Assembly: GCA_019915135.1 (NCBI GenBank)
Contig: JAHLMK010000019.1
Location: 620,001 to 684,000 of the forward strand
DNA: 64,000 nt
DNA from: Strobilurus pachycystidiatus
Taxonomy: Eukaryota; Basidiomycota; Agaricomycetes; Agaricales; Physalacriaceae
Direction: 5' to 3'
The position numbers were made by a program, and so were the translations under genes. Below, one piece after another: positions 11,816-23,210 of this stretch. Position 1 is the first letter of the stretch; every line of letters begins with the position of its first letter. The notes under the pieces were generated by a model that worked only from the letters and a program-made list of their open reading frames with translations, was not told where the DNA came from and did not search any database.

Positions 11816-14800
11816 TGTCCAGTGGGGACGCGTCTCAGAACAGCCTCTTGTGAAGACAGGAGAGAAGAAAAAGAATGCCCACTCCCGAGTCACAAAAAGT
11901 TCGAGGGCGGAGTCAAGGTGGAACGGCGGGAAGGAGAGAGATGCCTATTCACCGATTTCGCATCATATCAATGTTTAGAAAATGGCTGAACCACGCGTAA
12001 ATAGGTCTCCATGTATCCCCAAAGAGGTAAGATAGATTTTTGGCGGCCTCGGCCGGTAGCAATCACTAAACGGTCAAGAATCGAAGCTGAGAGATCTGAT
12101 CTGTGATCTATTGCAGGCTGAAGGTTTGCTCCATGATTGAAGGGAGCATCACCCCTTCTTCGGTTTCTCAGGGTGCCCTTCAGCCGCTCCTGGTCCGCGT
12201 CTTTCAGATAGTGTAATCATACTGAACGTAGGTCGGTCCTAGTTTGCTGACTAGCGTAATCGCAAATGAGGCGCGCCCAGCAGCGGAATCAGCATCCGCA
12301 GGTCTCTCCAATCAGAGCGTTTCGAGCCCGTAGTTGAGTACTTGTTGAGTGCGGGTCAGGCGCCGTCACCGTGAGTACCTAAACAAAACGCTCTTCGATC
12401 ATGACGGTATGTTGTGGTTCCTGGATCGTCAATCGAACCTGGTGCGAAATGTCGGATGGATGTTGATGGATGTCGAAGAGTTCGTGAAGCCTTGTTGAGA
12501 ACCCACTGACAGCCTGTCGGTACCGAACCATGTGGGCCTTACTTACAGCGGTTTGCAGTAGGATGTAGAGTCTCCACATTTTTTTCCACACAGGATTTCA
12601 CTCAGGGCAAGTGTGATCCCGGTCAGATCTCCAGCAGATCTCCTCAAGTCGCCTCTATTCAAGACACGAAAAACATGCCGAACTCCCTTATGAACCTCGG
12701 GTGTACTCGGGTAAGTGCCCAGTGTTGCGAATCTTGTCTGTGTACCGGAATCGGTTCTAAACTATGCATACGACGCGAGCTTTCACGCGTCGAGGACCGG
12801 TGGAGTCCAGCCACCCTGAGTAAAATTCTGAGTGGAAACTTTTGTGGAGACTCTACATCCTACTGCAAACCGCTGTAAGCAGCAACCATGCGCCAGAAAA
12901 CTCAAAAAATCAATTAGAAAATCTGCCGAGAAATTCACGACACACTCGTCGCCTTGGCTCTATCAATGCTCTTCTCAAAGCTAGAAGCATCCGAGTCTGC
13001 GCATCTTGCTACTTCGATGTCGATGCTGCGCATTGCGGCGTGCGCAAAGTCTAAAGATGTTCATGATTCTCCCCAGTGTCGCCTTGCATGTCTGGGAATT
13101 CTCACGTACTTGACCTGTGCGCCAAGAACTGGAGCCTTTCAACATCATACCTTCGACAAATTGACTTGCAAATCCAAAGACGGTAAGTAGGCGAAATTGA
13201 GCTGTACATGTCAACATGTCTGCGGCCTAGGCGCCGGGGCGATGAAGCGATGACCGCCCGACCGAAGACGCCACATCATTGAGGTTGAAATTCAGGATTA
13301 TTGTCCTGAGCCGCAAGGCGTATAGGAGTGCGCTCAGTAGTGTTTCGGCAACAGCGCGAGTATGCAGTTTATGTCAAGGAGCACACTTAAGTACGTATAG
13401 AGTAGAGTGTACACCGCACCTCCGTTTGACATGTAACCATACCCTTGGCCAAAGCAACAAGTACTGCATGCAACCGACCGCTCATCGCACACGCCGGCAC
13501 TCGACCATCCTCCGCTCTCCAGGGCTGTTTATTACTCGAGATCAAATATTTCGCCCCCTGCTCCCCATGCGGTAAGACGATCACCCCACGCAAGACCCTC
13601 CTCCTCGAGGTTAAAAATCTTGACGGCAGGGTCTCTCTTTGAACATACCTGATTGGGAAGATGAGGCCAGAGCTGACAGTGGTGCGAACGCTTGTGAACG
13701 GTATCTTTGGACGGATGAGGGCATGGTTCACAGAATAAAAGGAGGAAGCACCTCTATCTCTTCCTGCACACGATCATGCGCACTCGGAAGACCGTCATAT
13801 TCCAGGTACTTACTTCAATAATAACCCATCTCTCGGATACTCGGGGGAAACAAACTTTCAATCAAAGCCTCCGTCCGACGTCATATGTCCTCCCTTGACA
13901 TGCATTCTTGGGCCAAACCTGCCTTTTCCAGCTCCCGGGGCTCAACAACCGTTCTCTTCTTTGTTCGCCGACAATTCACCACACGGTTCTGAACCATAAT
14001 ATCCATGAGCTTCCTATGTAGCAGCAGGCCGGACTGGGAATGGTGGCGCGGGATATGGAGTGTTCGAGGTGGAAGTTACGAGATTTACGCGAGCACAATT
14101 AAGTCCAGTGACAACGCATCGAACGTGATTGTGAAGAATGGTTATTGGCGGCTCGGGAGTTCCAGCAGCCGTTTTGAACAGCGTTCCAATCGGTTCGACG
14201 TTGAGATACAGCTGAGATATGTCCGTCCGAAGCAGATGGGGTCTCGGAATCAAGTCGCGGTGATACAGAGCTAGTCCCGACCCACATGGGCTCCATTTGG
14301 CGTCGTCCAGACGTCGTGTCTTTGTTGCTCGGGCTAAGACGAGGTAGGTACGTGAGGGCTTGGCTAGTCATCTAGTGCAATTTTCGAAACCAGGCCCCCG
14401 TTCGAAACCTACGGGAACAGAACCATCCCCACTGAGAAGCAAAGAATATGACCTTGACACGAGTGGGAATCTGCTTGACTTGGAATATGTAAGACCAAAC
14501 ACTGACCAAACTATCTGCCTGCTGCTGCGCATCTCCGCCTTCCAACGAGGCATCATGCATCATGATCCAAGCCGGCTAGGATGTCTCGATGCTTAGTTCC
14601 TTGTGAGCCCATCTTTCAATCGATCATCATTCTTCCCCGAGTCGGAACTCAGTACCCAGGCCTCGATCAAAGAAGAGCCACCGCTTGAGATCTTGAGAGG
14701 GCGCGGTCACAGGGAGGTGGAACTCGGACTCAATACAATAACGGCGCGGGAGACAGAAGGAGAATTTGGGAGAAAACAAGGTGATGTAATGCAGCTGCAG

Positions 14801-16178
14801 CAGAACGTAGACGAAGTGCCCAGCGCCTATCAAGAGGATGCGTGTTGCTCGCAAGACAGAGAGGAAGGGTGATGTGGCGCTACCAGTCAGGGCGTAGCTG
14901 CGGAGTCGGCCCTTATTTCGCGCCAGGGTGCGACTGAGTGGTGGGCGCGCTACAGGGCAGAATGGCAGAGACGGGCATCAGGAGCAACACAAATACTTCG
15001 CCGAAAGAAGTTAGGCGTAGCCCTTCTGTAACATTGATAGAACCGGCCCACCGGGCAAGTAAGCAGGCAAGCGCGAGAACCATAGCAGTGGAACCAGAGG
15101 AAAACTCAGGACGGAGAAGTAGCTGAATGCAGCAAGAGCAGCATAGATGCGCCTGTAAGAGGTTCAGTCTTTGTATGCAGACGAGAGGAAAGATGAAAGA
15201 GTGATGAAATAATCAATCCAGATGTCGCTTGTCTGGGGAGGGTCGAGGATGAGCTAAACGCTGTTGAAATGCTGGGTCAACGACGCGGCACTTGACAACG
15301 GGGTCTATCTGGAACGAGGTGCACCCGGGCCGGCAACGAGGGGTCCACTTTGGTGGCGGGCTCCTTTCCTACTTTGAGCATTTTGAGGATTTCTGTCGAC
15401 TGAGAAATGGAATATCTGGGGCATTCACGACCCCATGACCTGAGGCCTGAGCGAAGTAATTGAGGCGGAAACCCCAGATGAACCCCAGTCAATACGCTGT
15501 GAACCTTCAAAGGGCGGTAATCACGGAGTGAATAGTCGAGCCGTATTACCTTTGGTCATGAGCTTAGCAGTGGTTCCACCGTACAGCTACCGAGAACGAG
15601 GTCCACCGTATCAACAGTTGAGAGTTCCAGCAGGGAAGGCCATTTGCTCCAAAGATCTTTGTGTTGAAGTTGCACAGACAGGCAGAGATATTACCTCAAC
15701 GAAGAACTCAAGCAAGTATCGCGAGGCACAATCACAAGAGCAAAAGACGGCCAAAGGTCCAGGAGGGAGAAGTTTTGCCGTGGACGGCGTAAAGATATTA
15801 GAACGGAGAGACCTTTCGGACTCTTCCGGACTCTGGTCGGAGCTATTATCTGACGGCATCTACGGCACGTTTTCCAGGGCTTTGCGGACGACGACCACGT
15901 CGTCGCGGTGTCGGTCAATCTCCTTTTGTCGCTGCGGCTGCAATGACCACGCAAGGGCGACATGATTCATGAGGTGGACTCCCGGAACTCTTAGCTTCAA
16001 TCGCAACTATAATCACATCTGGTGTCTGATTTTTCACTGCACTTGTACAAACGATTCAGGACGACACAACGGCTACTGCTTCATCGGCAGTGGATTTCTC
16101 GGGCGACGCGACGACGCGCCACAATTTCCAGATCACTTACCCTGACGCGAACGCCCATCGTCTTGAAATCCAACCTGC
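11816..16178. other. Long stretch with no supportable gene
   Basis: No exon chain could be closed here. Fragments that look coding on the minus strand (around 13400-13730, 14010-14560 and 15600-15960) have intron-like borders but no recognisable family and conflicting frames. They may belong to an undetected gene or a decayed one. The interval also contains the 37-bp inverted repeat at 12542-12879 and, at its right end, the promoter of the Clr2-like gene. Confidence 0.4.
12542..12879. repeat. Perfect 37-bp inverted repeat enclosing 264 bp
   Basis: Positions 12542-12578 and 12843-12879 are exact reverse complements; the left arm begins CTTACAGCGGTTTGCAG. The 264 bp between show no long frame. 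The layout fits a small non-autonomous DNA element or an RNA hairpin, but no target duplication is visible outside the arms. Confidence 0.75.
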
Positions 16179-18615
16179 ATGATAGGCGGAATGGATGGCA
16201 CCACACTATCATTGCGCCGGTCCGACGGGGATCCCAGTCGATGGCCAACTGAGCCTGCGTTTGAGTGCCTCGGCCTGGACCATTTTGCATCGCTCAAGTG
16301 GCGTAAGGCCATCGCGGTGGCTGTGGTTAAGCACACCACCGGCAAAGGTGTGTCCATCTCTGTCCTCTCACGTAGCCGTGCTCATGGACCACTACCAGCG
16401 AGTGACGATGTCATGCTATCCGACTGGCCTGCGGGTTATAATCTGTACTACCACACTCGACTGGCATCCGAAGACGGAACCAGGCCGCAGCGGCGCGATG
16501 CATACCTCATCGGTCAGTCAATCGAATAATTCCTGTCATACAATTCCTCTCAACCCGTACAAGGTGGCCCTTACAAATTTCGAAGCATCGCCGAGTTCAT
16601 CCCGCATGCCATCTATCTGCATTCCGACTCGCCTCTTGGGAAGGACTATTGCCAGTGTCGCTACTGTAGCAACAGATCGCAGAAATCAGTCTCGTCTGTG
16701 CTAATGACGCATGGCCTTCTAGTGGCACCCCCTCCCCTCAAGAAGTCACTATCTGCACCTGCTGCTGTGCCCCGCGTTAAAAAGGGCAAACTCACAAAGT
16801 CGACGGCCACATCCATATCGGCGAAGCCAACGCAGGTGGCGCATGTGGCTCCTTCTTCTAGCAGTGTCGTTCACTTCAATGTCCCGCCTTTCCCAGAAGC
16901 CTCGTCTTCTGCGATAGTGCGGCCGCCAACCGCGAAGAAGGCAGATGGGGCTCCCCCCTTGGACCCCAATGATCAACAACGTCCATCGGAAAACTGCGTC
17001 AGCACTTCTCCCAGATACACTCACACGGCTCCATCCACCTCTTCTAGCCAGATCGCGTCTTCGTCTCGCGCTGGCGGTCAGCCAAATCGTTCCCTGATCA
17101 TCCCTCCTCCAGTTCACTTTATTCCGACACCACCCACTTCGATATCATCACCACAGCCTTCAACCGCTTCCTCGTCGCACGCAATCAACCATCCAAAATT
17201 TGCCCCAAAGCTGCCTGCGCAGTCTCTGCCGTCTACGCGGCTGACAACCCCTTCGGCTCCTTCTCCTCAGGAGCAGGTACATTCTCAAGCAGTACGAAAC
17301 ATTCCTCCTCCACTCTCCATACAGGCCACCGGACTCTCTCAGGCGAGGGCCCAGTCGAAGACACAAACTATTCGAACTCCTAGTACCCAAATCTCTCCTA
17401 CGACACATAATGCGCCGTCCTCCAGCAGTATCTCTACCCATCGTGACCCGACCACATCCATCCAACCACAAATCCTCCCCTCGACGGCGTACCCTGGGTG
17501 CATACCCATGCATAGCCCGACGCCGTTCATCGTCTCAACCCAGCGCGCCTTTTCCGATACCAACAAGTACTCATCGACAAACTCCACCTCGCACCTTTAC
17601 CCAGGTGAGCTCATCTGGGTCTCCCTGGAAATCCCCCTCCCCGGCCTCTTCGACAGCACAGACGCCATTCGCTTCTGGCCCGGCATCATAGCCTCGCCAG
17701 AGATGCTTTTCGGGACGCACGAAGTCGAACTGTTCAAGATTGGCTTGCGGACAGTTCAGAGGCGTTCGTTGCTGCCGTATAACGCCGTACCCGTAACTGA
17801 GGCGCTGATGACTTCGATTGGGAAGTTCATGACGGGCGCGTACCCGGTCGAGTGTCGGTACCTGCCTGTGTGTGATTCCAACTCTGTGCTGCCGACGTCT
17901 ACATGGGAACGTGCGATCAGGACGTTTGTCGCCGCGTCGCAGGTGGCAGCGACGATTTTGAAGCATTGGGCTCCAATTGGTGGTGAGTAGGAATTCATCA
18001 ACATTACTACTGGGGCTGATCTTTCATCGCTGCGCAGATAATATTGAACATGCCTATGGGCCTATGTCCGTCATGGGACTGTGGTGGGGTGCAGAAAAGT
18101 TCATGCCAGGAGATGTCGTACGCCTATGTATCGCCCGTCATCGCCTAGCACCCAGTCCACAGGTCCTATCAGCTCGACACGGAAGCACAAGCAACACCCC
18201 TCTCGTCATGCGCATCCATCGCTTCCACCCCGTCTCAGCCGATTCCGGTAACGTCCACCACCTCGCAGTCGGTACACTATACGAACTCGCCATGTCCTCC
18301 CCTACCTCCCCGAATCCCATCCCACCCCCAAGCCCGGAATACGCCTTCCGGCCTATCTTGGCTGAGGGATTTGAAGCATTGATACACCCGTCGTTTATAC
18401 GAGGCCGGTATTACAATCATGTGAATAGTCTCAACTTCGAACAGTTCAGGGAGGGGAACACTCTGGTGAGGTGCTCAGAGATGCAAGCGTTGGCGCTACC
18501 TGCAGATGTGTGGTTGCCTGCTGTTTATGATATCAATCGGAGGCGAGTAGTGGAGCAGGCATTGGCAGCGACCCAGGATGAGAAGTCACAAGTGCAGCGG
18601 ATCATGGGACCGTAG
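16179..18615 (+). CDS. Clr2-like transcriptional silencing protein, 4 exons, 759 aa
   Basis: Exons are 16179-16347, 16399-16512, 16564-17982 and 18038-18615, giving 760 codons in frame. The N-terminal domain (residues 10-135) carries blocks SDGDPSRWPTEP, DWPAGYNLYYHTR, RRDAYLIG, FRSIAEFIPHAIYL and the Cys cluster CQCRYC, as in the Clr2 transcriptional-silencing domain. The C-terminal domain (about 435-755) has YPGELIWVSLE, FWPGIIAS, GLWWGAEKFMPGDVVRL and VGTLYELA, matching the Clr2 C-terminal region. In fission yeast Clr2 is a subunit of the SHREC deacetylase/remodeller that silences heterochromatin; a similar nuclear role here is inferred. The roughly 300 residues between the domains are Ser/Pro/Thr-rich and disordered. 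The start is the first ATG after an in-frame stop; a further upstream exon cannot be excluded. Confidence 0.85.
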
Positions 18616-19311
18616 ACTTATTATTATATTCTTCTCATCTTCGTTTTTTCTTATTTTTCTTGAAGCCTATTGGAAGTATCCTACATAATCCGACAGCAGA
18701 CTTTCGATACTTGGTCTGAGTGATGAAAGAAGAGCGGGAGTGGTCATGAAAGTCGTCTTGCCTGCAAGCTGGAGGTCGTAGCGGGATCTTTTCGTTCGAA
18801 GATGCCGAAACAGCAGAGAACTTGATTTCTCCCGTCATCAAGACGCGTCATATACTCGAGTCGCGTCTGGATGGGGAGGATGTTACCTGAAGGCTCTGGT
18901 GTAACAGTCGACAAGGTTCATTTCCAGCTCGGATGGATGATTACGACCTGTTTCGGTAGGTGGGTAAGTATAAAAGACCTTGTTACCTGTGCCGTCCCAT
19001 TCAGACGAGCTCGAGGCTCTCACCTCACTGAGTACCCTCTGACTAGTAAGTTAGTACGACTAGACTTGTCAAAAGCGCACTGTTCAGATTTATAATTATA
19101 ATTATGCCATCAAACCGGCCCGGGCGGCAGAACGATCTGTCTACTAATCTACAGTGTTCGCCTTACGAACGGTTTATGTGAGCGCTATGAGCCCGCGAGG
19201 ACTCTCTCACCAAGCGCGACTTCGAGCAAAGATCCGCTCGACGTACTCAATTGAACTCACGCGCCCAGGCCCGCACAGCCACCCATTCATGCTTTCCTTC
19301 CCACCCCCATC
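18616..19311. other. Intergenic between Clr2-like and Fic genes
   Basis: This holds the 3' end of the Clr2-like gene (T-rich run 18640-18660) and the upstream region of the Fic gene. I see no gene and no repeat. Confidence 0.5.
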
Positions 19312-20919
19312 ATGAGCTTGCCCATCCTGACTGTGAAGCGCTTTTACCCCTTAGGATTTGGGACAGTTGACTGACCTCGTATTGCGTCAAGGAAACCCCC
19401 TCCGTCCTGACTCTCGAGGAACGCGACCGGGCGGCGGAGCTCACAGGGCCGGAGAGCGTGTTGTTCTTCGAGGAGCTGATCTCGCGATATGGACCGCATC
19501 CGTATATTCTCTACCGGCTATCCAAGGCGCTGGAAGGTCTGGGAGCTAGTGCGATTGCCGCGAAGGTGCTTCGACAGGTACTGACTGGGGGGCTGATCAC
19601 TTGGTTGGCGGGATGATAACGCTCTCTGATTAAGGTTCAAGACGCCGTAGAGGAGCTGGGATCACGCGATGATGTGCTCGACAAGGAGGTTGATAGTCTC
19701 GAGAGAGACGTCTCCCGTCAGGCCGAAGAGGAGTATGCTGAATCCTTGAATGGTAGGCGTTCCTTATTATGTCTTCCGACATGACGAGCCGAACCAATCC
19801 CTTACATCCAGTGTCGTACTTCCAGTCTTGGAAGCCCAGTAGAGAACATAGGTTCCCATTTGCCTTACCCATTCTTCCCGAGGGGCACGAGGAACTCCAA
19901 GCCGAATGGGCTGAAATGTTTTCTGGCGAATCAGGCCTGACACAACGCTATTTAGTCCAGATGGCCATCGACACGAACCAAGTCGAGAGCGCATTCCTAT
20001 TGACGCAGGCTGCAAGTCAACCTTCTTCGAGAAGTGCATAATCTGACCTTGGTGGTGCTTATCCAGTCAGCCAAAGCTATGGTTAGGAACGGGATCGACA
20101 CCGCTGAAGTTGAGACGCAACACAATAGCGCTCTACACGACGCTGAGACCATCAAGAACATACTAAACGACTCTCTGTCGGTGGGTTCTCACCTCCCTCG
20201 CTCTGGTTATGACTCTGACATGTCGCTCAGGCATATACCGACGTGTTAATGGATCTCGTCCAGGATCCCCAACGACTCGACCCGACTCGCATTTGCCAAG
20301 TCCAAGCGCGTTTCATGCAGACATGGCGTTTTCACTCGGCTGCATACGTACCTCCAGGCGAGACTCGTAGCTCAACGCTCAAGACCGTCTCAATCCCAGG
20401 AGCGGTCGCTATACAGTGCTGCCCGTACAGTCAAGTCGACGAAGAGCTGGTGTACATATGTCGGATGGCCAGAGTAGGTCTCTTCCCCAGTATATTTTTG
20501 CAGTGAGATTGAAGGACTGCCCAGCAATACATCAAGAACTGGCGCAATCCGTTCGCGACCGCAAGCTGGATCCATCTTCTGCTTGGGCGATGTCATCCCT
20601 TCGATGTGAGCTTTACTGTTGCAAGGCTTCTGCCATGTCAAGATTTGACTAATGCATCCTCTCCATAGGATGGAAATGCACGAGCCACGCGTCTGATCGC
20701 GTCTATACCACTGGTAGCGTCTGGATATCCACCGATCAACATTTGTCGGTCGCAAGGGCCGGCGTATTATCAGGGGATCAGGAAGGTCTGTCCTGGGCTC
20801 TAGTCTGAGTACGCGTCTCACACACCTGTCCATAGGCTTATGACGGCGACCATGCGTATCTTATAAAGTGTTTTACGGATGGCATGCGTATGACGATGAC
20901 GACCGTTCGAGAAGAGTAG
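19312..20919 (+). CDS. Fic-domain protein (putative AMP transferase), 9 exons, 387 aa
   Basis: Exons are 19312-19332, 19392-19577, 19635-19752, 19812-20011, 20067-20180, 20231-20473, 20525-20605, 20669-20785 and 20836-20919, giving 388 codons in frame. The catalytic motif is split by an intron and reads HPFDDGNARATR (residues 318-329); the family consensus is HPFx(D/E)GN(G/K)R. Supporting blocks are GLTQRYLVQMAIDTNQVES before it and RLIASIPLVASGYPPI after it. TNQVES resembles the (S/T)xxxE inhibitory helix of Fic enzymes. Fic proteins transfer AMP, or another phosphate-bearing group, from a nucleotide to target hydroxyls. The canonical glycine after GN is alanine here. Intron 4 (20012-20066) appears to use a GC-AG border. 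The N-terminal 110 residues are helical and charged. No signal peptide or membrane segment is seen, so it is probably cytosolic. Confidence 0.85.
20012..20066 (+). other. Probable GC-AG intron in the Fic gene
   Basis: No GT donor gives a reading frame that joins the Fic blocks on either side. The donor GCAAGT at 20012, with acceptor CCAG at 20066 and a branch-like TCTGACC inside, joins TQA to SAKAMV in phase 0. Confidence 0.7.
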
Positions 20920-21167
20920 CTCTGATAACTTCAAGACTTCATTACTTACAATGATCAAAGTACTATGAATAATATACGCGTAGTAACTCTGTGAGACGAC
21001 ACCGGGACATCAGCAAGGTCCATGACAATATTATGCAGATCGGTCAGATACGTCAAGAAGTTTTTGGGCTCTATCATGAATTATTGCCGGAGTGTGTGTA
21101 GTACTAATCCACACGAGTAAATATAAAAATAAGTAATGTATCTTGTGTCTATCAGTCTAAGCGTGTT
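20920..21167. other. Convergent 3' region between Fic and thioesterase-like genes
   Basis: AT-rich 248 bp between the ends of two convergent genes. Nothing else is seen. Confidence 0.5.
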
Positions 21168-22380
21168 CTAGTAGCCTTTCGCACATTCCATTCCTAGTCT
21201 CAATCCCTCCATGACTGCTAATCGTTCCTTCCTCGTCGCTTCTACCTCACCAGCCAGCACATGCTCCCACCACCGCTCCTCCTCTAATCTCCACCCACCA
21301 GTCAAGAAGGGTCTCAGGCCCTTCCCCATGTCGCGCATCCGCAGAAATACGTCCGAGCTTCCGCCAGCCTTCCCTAAGCTGTCGGACGAGGTGAGACCGT
21401 TCATCGCCCATACCAACGCCGGCGGGATAGTCACCCGTCCAATCTTGAAGCACACCTGTGAGACAGATATGCAGTGGACCGTGGCACCGTCGGGTTCAGG
21501 GATGGTGGCGAGATGGGCCGCAAGCGCTTGCAGGTCGGTTGGAGAATCAGAGGAGGAAGGAAGCGGAGTAGAGGGGGTTGTGGAAGAGATATCGTCCGCA
21601 GGAGTACTGATGGGTCCACGAGAGACTGGGTCGCGCTTCTTGTTCGAAGGTTTCTTGCCCTTGGTGACGAATTTGGCTGTGCCGTAGATCTGAGGGGTTC
21701 GCATGAGTGAGAACGCAAAAGTACGCGAGCGTACATACCCATTTGTCGCCCCAAGCGACCAGAGAAACGCGTACTTCGTACGACGCGAACATTGGGATCT
21801 CTCGTATGAAGGAGAAATATGTTGCTAGGACGCGTTCATCCGGGAAGAACAACAGGGGATCGCGAGAGCGTACCTCCCAGGGGAATAGTACCGCCAATGT
21901 CCTCGCGGAAGATTTGAGGACAAACAGCGAGTGCCCATTTAAAACGCGCTACATCTAGTGTCTACGACGCGCCACGGATGAGATCGCTGATGAGTAGTCA
22001 GGGATATGTTACATACCTTGGCATACGACGAGTTGCTCAAGTGCATGTTGAAATCGCAGTCCTCTATACTCGCCCAGTCGTGATGCTTGACGACCACCTC
22101 GAAAGGGTTTTTTCCGATTGGTGATATGGCTGCCCACCAAGCCTGTGTGGCTTTCGTCTTGGCCGCCGGACTCTTGTATCTCAACTTAACATCATGCAGA
22201 CGCTTGGCGATCCAGAATTTGATGAGAGGGAGAAATACGCGATCTGACTTGAATTTGAGCGAGGCGACGTGAAAGAGAAGCGAAGTATGTACAATGCCAC
22301 ATTAACGGGAAGGCGCCAATGTTGAGGAGAAGCAGCAATCCCACTAGATACTTGGCGAAGATCCATAGGAGTCCAATCAT
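21168..22380 (-). CDS. Hotdog-fold thioesterase-like protein with N-terminal membrane anchor, 5 exons, 335 aa
   Basis: Exons (minus): 22380-22293, 22243-22013, 21954-21874, 21824-21739 and 21689-21168, giving 336 codons in frame. Residues 5-26 form one hydrophobic segment (YLVGLLLLLNIGAFPL), a likely signal anchor. The core resembles the 4HBT-like/THEM6 group: HDWASIEDCDFNMHLSNSSY, ARFKWALAVCPQIF and FIREIPMFASYEVRVSLVAW. Family members are thioester hydrolases or inactive relatives tied to membranes; substrate unknown. The Asp-Asn-His-Leu-Asn-Asn pattern typical of the active helix is close to DFNMHLSN here. A Ser/Pro/Thr-rich insert occupies residues 175-215, followed by a helical tail. The start was chosen because the anchor follows directly; upstream in-frame sequence lacks protein-like character. 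Confidence 0.82.
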
Positions 22381-23210
22381 GGCGATACGACGGCAATATG
22401 AGGAGGCTAGAGCGGCAAGAGAGTGACAGGTGGATGGCAGGAGTGAAGCTAGCGAAGATTGGCAAACTTTTTTGTTCAACGATGACGCTCCGGCTACACG
22501 GGCTCGTGAAAGCCGGAGGTTTGTAATTTGCGTGCCTTCCGCGGGCCCCAAAACTTTGAAGCTCGTGTGCAGCCGCGCATTGTCCGCGCTTACTTCAGGC
22601 TACAAGGTCAGCAAGCCAACGGCCGAAATGATGGAGGATTCAGAGAATAAAGAAGTTGTGGGCGCTTGTTTATCCCAGACACACAAGATCCGAGAGGGCC
22701 GAAAACCGCTTCCGATCACATCCCTTGACTGCCGTTCCGAAATTTGTGCTACGCCACAGCTTCATGTACGATGGATTGACTGGGTCAAGAAAGTGCCTGT
22801 GTGGGATGATCAAAGTCAATGTGCCGCACATTTTGCATCCCGAATCCCGCTTTACCCAATTGGGTAGGATCGTCGGTCGGGAATCGCGCATTCGCCGCTA
22901 ACAAGCATCTATTTCGCCTTGTCTTCTACATCGCCGCTTCCAAAAGTATCACACCAGAAAGGAAGGCCAACCTTATCCGTGGACATCCATCTGTACGTTC
23001 TGAACGCTGACTTAATCAAAGCAAAGATGCGTGATGCATATCCGGGACTGCTGTCAGCATATTACAATTATTATATGGTAGAGAAACATTACAAGGCATG
23101 GAGGGTAAATGTATCAGAAGTAAGTACTTGAAATCCAGTTGTCGTCAGCGCAGGAAATTGGAATGTTGTAAAAACCTGACTGATGAAATCCGTGAACTTT
23201 GCAAACTCCT
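22381..23210. other. Intergenic region
   Basis: Upstream region of the thioesterase-like gene and downstream region of the F-box-like gene. Open frames are short and unsupported; no repeats noted. Confidence 0.45.

Noticed and set aside
16698..17990. Separate 430-residue gene
   Set aside because: It begins without an ATG and is continuous in frame with the Clr2 N-terminal exon; it is the middle of that gene.
21211..21687. 158-residue plus-strand frame
   Set aside because: Antisense shadow of the last exon of the thioesterase-like gene.
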